Shown here one piece after another: positions 1 through 4,598 of a stretch of 6,528 bases of DNA (position 1 is its first letter; each line of letters begins with the position of its first letter). The stretch comes from Methanoculleus sp. (GTDB lineage Archaea; Halobacteriota; Methanomicrobia; Methanomicrobiales; Methanoculleaceae), in assembly GCA_028698765.1 (NCBI GenBank), contig JAQVVW010000086.1, positions 1-6,528 on the forward strand, read 5' to 3'. The translations under genes were made by a program, and so were the position numbers. The notes beneath the pieces are model-generated. The model was not told where the DNA came from, made no database searches, and saw only the letters and a program-made list of their open reading frames with translations.

Positions 1-3000
1 CTGCTTTCATCGGGTCTATGACGACATACCAGTCGATCTCCCGCTCCGAGCCGGGCACGTCTACCGTCACCTTCACATAGAGGGTTTCGGCAGCCGCCGT
101 TCCTAACTCCTCCGTCACGTAGGACGCACCAAAGCCGAAGAGCCCTTCCACGTACTTCTGGAGGATGGGGCCTACCGCTACGTCTTCCGTGAGGGTGTTC
201 ACGCCCGGAACCGCGAGTTTGCCCTCGGGCATCATATCCTCGAGCATCCTGGCCGCCGACGAGTTCAGGAGCTTGGAGAGGCCCGATTTCGGGTCGTTGA
301 CCTTGCCCTTGAGGAAATCGCCGAACTTGTTCGAGAAGAACTCGAGAGATATGTCGGAGAACGACGAGATGATTGCGTTGTACAGGCTGCGTTTCCCGTT
401 CTCGTCGAGATCGAAGGTGTAGTAGCGCACCAGGTTGAAGACGCAGAGCCCCGCGATCACCTGGGCGAGTTTCTTCGGATTCGCTTTGCCGATATCCTCG
501 AAGCACGACTTGGTGTAGTTCTCGATCATCTCGGAGATGTGCACACCGACCTTGATCTCGTCCCAGTTCACCCCGTTGCCCATGAAGAGGTCGGCCGAGA
601 GCTCGCCGATCAGCTCGACCGTGAGTTCCTTCGTGGGGGTGAGGATCGCCTCTCCCGCAGGCCCCGTGTAGATGGTCATAAGGTAGGAGAACGCCTGGTC
701 GCCGAACCACTTCACGACGGAGAGGAAGGTGATCCAGTCGTCCATGGTGTCGGCGGTCTCCATGAAGTCCGCCGACTCCTGGGTGTAGTAGACGATCGAG
801 TCGTAGACGATCTTCTTGCTCATCAGGCGGAGCTCGGCGGCAGTGAAGTTCTGCACGTTCTCCCGCAGGAACCGGGCGGTGTCCGGGTTGATGCCGAACT
901 TCTGGATCCTCTTCTTTAAGAGGGCGAGTTCGGTCTCGCGGTCCTTGCGCACCCCGAGTTTGTCGCCGATGAGGCGGATGGGGAGATCGAGTTCGTAGGT
1001 CTCGTCACCGTACTCGCAGGTGATCGGGAGTTCCAGGAAGTAGGGGTTCCTCTCGTCCTCGCCGATCTGCTGCGCGGGGGTGAACTTGTAGGCCTTGTTG
1101 GTGTTGTCCGGCTTCTTCTCGATGGTGTACTTGAACCTCGATGCGAGGACCTCCGTCCTCGGGTCGGTTCCCTTGAGTTCGCCGAACACGGGCGTGTACT
1201 CCGTCCCGTCCAGGAGTTTCACCACTTCCTTCTCGCCCTCGGTCACCCTCACGGCGAGGTTCACGATGAAGCCGGTCGGCTGGACGTCGTCCTCTTCCGT
1301 GTCGAGATCGTCGTAGGCCGCAAACCGGGCGTGCCCCTCGTCGTCGTAGACGACGTCGGTGACGCTGATGCCCTCGGGGTAGAAGATCACCGTGAACGCC
1401 TCCTCGACGGCCTCGTCATCCTCGGTGGTGGCGATGACCCTCGCGCCGTATCTCGTCACCTGGGCTCCCTTCTCGGGCAGCGGGCTCGTGTTGACGATCT
1501 TTGCAATGTAGTGCGTCTCGTCGATCTGCTCGAGGGAGCTCGTGAACGGCGCCTCGTCGAGTTGGGTGATCGTGACCTCCTTCGGCGGCTCGATGAAGTC
1601 GACGAGTTCGACCTCGACGTCGTAGGTCATCCCATCGCCGTAGAGGACGTTCAGCCGCAGGTCCATGGCCTTCCCCTGCTCGGGGAACCGGATCCTCGGC
1701 TCGCCGATGATCCGGAAGTGGATGTTGTTCGTGAACGACCCGCCCTTTCCGGTGTAGGCCACCCTGACGATCCCTTCCTCGGCCTGCTCGTGCTCATCCG
1801 CTGAGACAAACGCTCCCATGTAGCCGCCGGTGAACGTCGGATCTTCGACCCGGAGGCCGCCGCCGGAGGTTATCGAGAGCGTCGCGGTGAGGTCGTCGCG
1901 CTCGATCTCCTCGCCCTCCGCGGTGATCTCGATCATCTGGGCGTATATAGTCTCGGGGCTCTTCCCGCAGACGATGTAATCCTCGAAGTCCTTGCGGATC
2001 CTCATCCGGTAGGTGCTGGTGCGCTCCGTCTCGCTGCCGCCCCTTCCGCCGCCGACCGCCGCTGCAGCGCCCGCAACCGCGGCTCCCGCGGCACCGATCC
2101 CGGTTATGACCGCGAGCGGTATGCCGTAATCGCTCTCGCCGGCACCCCCGCCCGGAGTGTTTATAGAGAAGGCGCCGCCGCCGTAGCCGCCGAAGACCTC
2201 GTCATAGTTCCCGACGATGAGCGTTCCCTTTGCGTTCGCTGCATCGGCGATGACCGAGTCCACGACCTTGTTCGCATCCTCGTACGCCTTCCTCATCTCG
2301 GAGCGTGCCGTAGCCACCTGGCTCTCCGAGGGATACGGATCATACGTCAATGACCGGCCGTTGTCATGCTCGAGGCCGACATGGCCCCGTATCCTGATGT
2401 AAGCAAGCCCTGAGCCCGCCGGGTAGAAGTCCTCGCGGATCACGTAGTAGGTGAACGTGTTCTCCAGGTGATTATCCGCGACGTTGCCGCCGGCCGCCCA
2501 GTTGAGATCGTCCGTCAACTCGCGCACGCCGATGACGCGGTGTCCGTTTATGGTAGTATCCACGTACTCGATCTCAGCACTGGAACTCTTGACCGATTCT
2601 TCGAGAACGGTCTGTAAGTAGCCGGCATACTCGCCCACCGTCTTGTACTTCGTGGTGAGGCCGAACTCGGTGAAGATGTAGCGGCCGGCAGTGACTTTTC
2701 CCGTAATCTGCCTGATCTCGCCGCCGCCTGCGTCGCCCTGGTAGGTGTAACTGTAGACATCCGTCGGGATCTCGGTCAGGACAAGCCGTTCCGCCTCGGG
2801 GTCTACCTTCCCGAGGTTGCCGATGATCAACAGCGTGTTCTCGGTCGCAAGAAGTTCGTCCGTCCCTTTCTTGTAGACGCCGATCGGCATATCGACGACG
2901 AACCCCTCGTCTTCCATGCTGTGGATGTACTTGCTCGCCAGTTTGTAGTCGTAACTGTTGGTATCGGTGAGCGAATAACTCGCAGCCGCGGTTCCACAGA

Positions 3001-3049
3001 GGATCGAGGCTGCAAGGAGTACGAGAAGCAGTTTCGTCATCGCCCTCAT
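1..3049 (-). CDS. Giant exported/membrane-anchored protein of unknown family, C-terminus beyond window
   Basis: No family recognised. Reading from ATG at 3049 the frame stays open to base 1: 1016 codons without a stop. Residues 1-23 form a Sec-type signal peptide (RAMTK, a hydrophobic core of LLLVLLAASIL, then AAA before Ser24); Cys18 is not in a lipobox. Residues ~24-308 form a cysteine-free domain ending in a charged helix (~241-275) and a Gly-rich linker. Residues ~309-335 are Ala/Gly-rich and hydrophobic, followed by a basic stretch (RMRIRK). Residues ~345-690 look beta-rich, like successive Ig-like sandwiches. Residues ~695-970 look helical, and the visible end turns beta-rich again. Cysteines occur at about 361, 678, 849 and 869. 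The start is fixed by the ATGA overlap with the upstream membrane-protein gene and by a good ribosome binding site; a second in-frame ATG lies at 3040. By the positive-inside rule the N-domain would be outside and the C-terminal part inside, but the hydrophobic segment could instead be a linker. Coding status is very secure; function is unknown. Confidence 0.9.
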   Translation of the reverse strand, partial: MRAMTKLLLVLLAASILCGTAAASYSLTDTNSYDYKLASKYIHSMEDEGFVVDMPIGVYKKGTDELLATENTLLIIGNLGKVDPEAERLVLTEIPTDVYSYTYQGDAGGGEIRQITGKVTAGRYIFTEFGLTTKYKTVGEYAGYLQTVLEESVKSSSAEIEYVDTTINGHRVIGVRELTDDLNWAAGGNVADNHLENTFTYYVIREDFYPAGSGLAYIRIRGHVGLEHDNGRSLTYDPYPSESQVATARSEMRKAYEDANKVVDSVIADAANAKGTLIVGNYDEVFGGYGGGAFSINTPGGGAGESDYGIPLAVITGIGAAGAAVAGAAAAVGGGRGGSETERTSTYRMRIRKDFEDYIVCGKSPETIYAQMIEITAEGEEIERDDLTATLSITSGGGLRVEDPTFTGGYMGAFVSADEHEQAEEGIVRVAYTGKGGSFTNNIHFRIIGEPRIRFPEQGKAMDLRLNVLYGDGMTYDVEVELVDFIEPPKEVTITQLDEAPFTSSLEQIDETHYIAKIVNTSPLPEKGAQVTRYGARVIATTEDDEAVEEAFTVIFYPEGISVTDVVYDDEGHARFAAYDDLDTEEDDVQPTGFIVNLAVRVTEGEKEVVKLLDGTEYTPVFGELKGTDPRTEVLASRFKYTIEKKPDNTNKAYKFTPAQQIGEDERNPYFLELPITCEYGDETYELDLPIRLIGDKLGVRKDRETELALLKKRIQKFGINPDTARFLRENVQNFTAAELRLMSKKIVYDSIVYYTQESADFMETADTMDDWITFLSVVKWFGDQAFSYLMTIYTGPAGEAILTPTKELTVELIGELSADLFMGNGVNWDEIKVGVHISEMIENYTKSCFEDIGKANPKKLAQVIAGLCVFNLVRYYTFDLDENGKRSLYNAIISSFSDISLEFFSNKFGDFLKGKVNDPKSGLSKLLNSSAARMLEDMMPEGKLAVPGVNTLTEDVAVGPILQKYVEGLFGFGASYVTEELGTAAAETLYVKVTVDVPGSEREIDWYVVIDPMKA

Positions 3050-4053
3050 GCCGGGACACCCCCTGCCTGCTTCTGCACGGTGACCATCAGGACGGCACCG
3101 GCCATGAGGAGGATGAACCCTGCGATGTAGCAGATATACCCTCCAAAGACGGAGAGGACGACGCCGAGAGCAAACCCTCCTGCCCACCCCATCATCACCT
3201 TCGTGACCAGCCCGGAGTCGACCCTGCCCTCTTTTGCAAAGGCTGCGGCAACGACCTGCCGCACGCAGCCCGCCCGGTTCGCCAGAGCACGGGCCGCGAT
3301 GAGGAACGCCACGATCCCCACCATGCAGTTCATGATCGACGATGTTCCCGCAAGGAAATTGTAGACGAAGAGGGCGGCGCCGCCGCCGACGAGAAGAGGG
3401 GCGATCGCTGAGATATCCCATCGTTGCCCGGAGAACTGCGCGGCAAAAGACCGGATGCTTGCGACGATGCTCTCGCCGGAGATCCCGCCGACGATGAGCA
3501 GCGTCACGAAGTAGGCGATCAGCCCTTTCCCGATGAGGCCGCCGATGAACCCGGGCACCCCGCCGGAGAGCCCGCCCCGCGCGAAGGTCAGGAAGGAGAG
3601 GGACTGGACCGCCGCCGGGTTGAATCCCAGGGCCGGGAGGATGGTCAGGGCAAACCAGACCAGGGCCATGACTCCCGCGGTGATCAGGAGTTTCTTATTC
3701 GTTAGACTGCTCTTGAAGCCGTCGATCCTCTTCTGCACGCATCCTTTCACGACCCCGCCTGCAGAATGGTTGACCGCAATCTCCGCCGCTGCATCGTCTG
3801 CCGTGTCGGAGACGGAGAGTTCACCGGAGAGGACGTGCTCGCCCGCCTCCGCAGCTGCGTGAGCGTCGCCGTCCCGTGCATAGTTGCCGTCGTCTATACG
3901 GGGGGATGCTCTGGACTCCTCGCGCATCTCCGTGACACCCGCTGAGACCCTGGCCGCTGCAGAGTCGATCATCACGGTTGCCTTATCAGCAGCGCCGGAT
4001 GCAATCTCCCCGGCCCTGCCAAAAATATCGTTCACCTTGTCGCCGTCTGCCAT
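3046..4053 (-). CDS. Six-helix membrane protein of unknown function with soluble N-terminal region
   Basis: Complete 335-residue protein of no family I can name. Residues 1-115 are soluble, rich in Ala, Asp and Glu, and probably helical at first (about 8-45), then low-complexity and acidic. A basic stretch (about 108-121, with KR and NKK) leads into the membrane part. Likely helices lie at about 122-143, 174-194, 214-235, 239-257, 286-303 and 305-326. Six helices with a basic entry and a Lys-containing tail suit both termini being cytoplasmic. A Gly-rich loop (about 160-176, with GGLSGG and GGLIGKG) lies between helices 1 and 2. No catalytic motif or transporter signature is evident. ATG at 4053 is the only sensible start; AGGAG (minus strand, 4066-4070) lies 12 nt upstream, rather far. 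The TGA at 3046-3048 overlaps the ATG of the giant exported protein, so this is the first gene of a tight two-gene operon. It may anchor or help assemble its partner; that is inference from context only. Confidence 0.88.
   Translation of the reverse strand: MADGDKVNDIFGRAGEIASGAADKATVMIDSAAARVSAGVTEMREESRASPRIDDGNYARDGDAHAAAEAGEHVLSGELSVSDTADDAAAEIAVNHSAGGVVKGCVQKRIDGFKSSLTNKKLLITAGVMALVWFALTILPALGFNPAAVQSLSFLTFARGGLSGGVPGFIGGLIGKGLIAYFVTLLIVGGISGESIVASIRSFAAQFSGQRWDISAIAPLLVGGGAALFVYNFLAGTSSIMNCMVGIVAFLIAARALANRAGCVRQVVAAAFAKEGRVDSGLVTKVMMGWAGGFALGVVLSVFGGYICYIAGFILLMAGAVLMVTVQKQAGGVPA
3057..3064 (-). promoter_or_regulatory. Ribosome binding site of the giant exported protein
   Basis: On the minus strand AGGGGGTG lies 7 nt before the ATG at 3049, inside the last codons of the upstream membrane-protein gene. 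It resembles the archaeal GGAGGTGA consensus. Together with the ATGA stop/start overlap it favours the 3049 start over the in-frame ATG at 3040, and it suggests translational coupling. Confidence 0.65.
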
Positions 4054-4092
4054 TACTGCTCGACGCTCCTGGAAATTTGTCTGCTCTGGGAT

Positions 4093-4190
4093 TATCTGGT
4101 TAATATCCCTCAGAATCTGTGGTTTCGCAGAACCGGAGATATTTCCGAAAGGTAAATATTATATCATCGCCGTGACCCTATTTAATATAT
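4093..4190. promoter_or_regulatory. AT-rich divergent promoter region with several TATA-like boxes
   Basis: This stretch is much richer in A/T than its surroundings and separates divergently transcribed genes. On the plus strand CGAAAGG (4146-4152) sits directly before TAAATATTATAT (4153-4164), which fits the archaeal BRE-plus-TATA arrangement; a second box, TATTTAATATAT, lies at 4179-4190. Because the boxes are nearly symmetrical they could also serve the minus-strand operon, as could GGATATTAA (minus strand, near 4099-4107), which would give a short leader. Which box drives which gene cannot be settled by eye. Confidence 0.5.
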
Positions 4191-4207
4191 CCTAAATGTT
4201 TCGGTCG

Positions 4208-4255
4208 GGCGCGAGGATGATGGAGACCTTGCCCGGGTCGGAACCCGGGCGCGCC
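4208..4255 (+). other. Strong hairpin / nested stem between the promoter region and the small membrane-protein gene
   Basis: GCCCGGGT (4231-4238) and ACCCGGGC (4243-4250) form a perfect 8-bp stem closed by a CGGA tetraloop. An outer stem GGCGCG (4208-4213) with CGCGCC (4250-4255) can also form if the inner stem gives up one pair. It lies about 20-65 nt after the TATA-like box at 4179-4190, so it would be at the start of a plus-strand transcript. It may be a structured leader of the 66-residue gene or part of a small RNA. It does not fit a tRNA T-arm, a C/D-box RNA or any riboswitch I recognise. The structure is seen; the role is inferred. Confidence 0.45.
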
Positions 4256-4292
4256 TCCCCGTTCTGCCGCGGGATATGTTTCAGAAGATTAA

Positions 4293-4312
4293 TCCGGCCG
4301 CCGGGCTTTTTT
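4293..4312 (+). terminator. Possible plus-strand terminator: GC-rich patch followed by T6
   Basis: CCGG (4294-4297) can pair with CCGG (4301-4304) across a short loop, and a run of six T follows at 4307-4312. Archaeal transcription often ends at oligo-T tracts, so a transcript starting near 4210 could stop here and yield an RNA of about 100 nt. The stem is only 4 bp, and the T-run may simply be leader sequence of the gene starting at 4332. Confidence 0.25.
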
Positions 4313-4331
4313 ACTCTTTGTGAGGGGCCGT

Positions 4332-4532
4332 ATGGCCGGAAAGGGTGGAAACAATCTTACTGTTGCAGCCCGGCTGATAGCGATAGCAGTCGGGATGTTC
4401 CTTCTCTTTGGTATAGCAATGGAGCTCCTGGAAATATCGCTCGCACTTTTCTCGGTTCTCCCGCTGTACCTGGTCTACTGCGGATACATCCTGCCGGAGA
4501 TTAATCGCCGGCGAGCGCCCGGACTCCTCTGA
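4332..4532 (+). CDS. Small two-helix membrane protein, unknown function
   Basis: A 66-residue protein with two hydrophobic segments, about residues 9-30 and 32-54, separated by the short acidic turn MELLE. It has a basic N-terminus (GKGG) and a basic tail with NRRR. The NRRR tail suggests the C-terminus stays in the cytoplasm, giving a helical hairpin. I chose ATG at 4332 because TGAGGGG (4321-4327) lies just upstream; an in-frame GTG at 4320 would add four residues but has only a T-rich stretch before it. Third codon positions are only modestly GC-rich, clearly less than in the flanking genes, which may mean a young or lineage-specific gene. It stands alone on the plus strand, divergent from the six-helix protein operon and convergent with the M13 peptidase. 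No family recognised. Its hydrophobic pattern supports it over the overlapping alternative frames, but it is short. Confidence 0.6.
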   Translation: MAGKGGNNLTVAARLIAIAVGMFLLFGIAMELLEISLALFSVLPLYLVYCGYILPEINRRRAPGLL

Positions 4533-4558
4533 ATCATGATCGGGCGGTTCGGGAGATG

Positions 4559-4598
4559 AAAAAAGGTGTATGGTAACGCCCGTCACCAGATGACGGGC
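4559..4598 (-). terminator. Terminator of the M13 peptidase gene (hairpin plus T6)
   Basis: GCCCGTCA (4578-4585) and TGACGGGC (4591-4598) form a perfect 8-bp inverted repeat with a 5-nt loop. It overlaps the last codons and TGA stop of the peptidase. On the minus strand it is followed 13 nt later by six T (4559-4564). The hairpin is also within 50 nt of the end of the convergent 66-residue gene, so it may help insulate both transcripts. The T-tract is probably the functional archaeal signal; the hairpin's part is uncertain. Confidence 0.55.

Noticed and set aside
1331..1804. 157-codon plus-strand frame
   Set aside because: Antisense shadow of the giant exported protein, dominated by Val, Asp, Leu and Arg from GC-rich reverse codons.
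2574..3059. 161-codon minus-strand frame overlapping the start of the giant exported protein
   Set aside because: It is the same strand read in another frame. The product is Arg/His-rich with no signal peptide, while the overlapping frame has a signal peptide, an RBS and an ATGA overlap.
4217..4223. ATGATGG as a C box of a C/D guide RNA
   Set aside because: It matches only six of seven consensus positions, and no CTGA D box is found at a suitable distance.
4231..4250. Hairpin as a tRNA T-arm or tRNA fragment
   Set aside because: The loop does not fit the TTCRA pattern on either strand, and no acceptor, D or anticodon arms can be placed around it.
4196..4504. 102-codon plus-strand frame starting at the ATG next to the TATA-like box
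   Set aside because: It overlaps the hydrophobic 66-residue frame, has no ribosome binding site, runs through the hairpin, and has a Pro/Ser/Arg/Cys-rich composition unlike a real protein here.
4311..4586. 91-codon minus-strand frame opposite the small membrane protein
   Set aside because: It would start within the end of the peptidase gene, across the likely terminator. It has no RBS, and the plus-strand frame has far better membrane-protein character.
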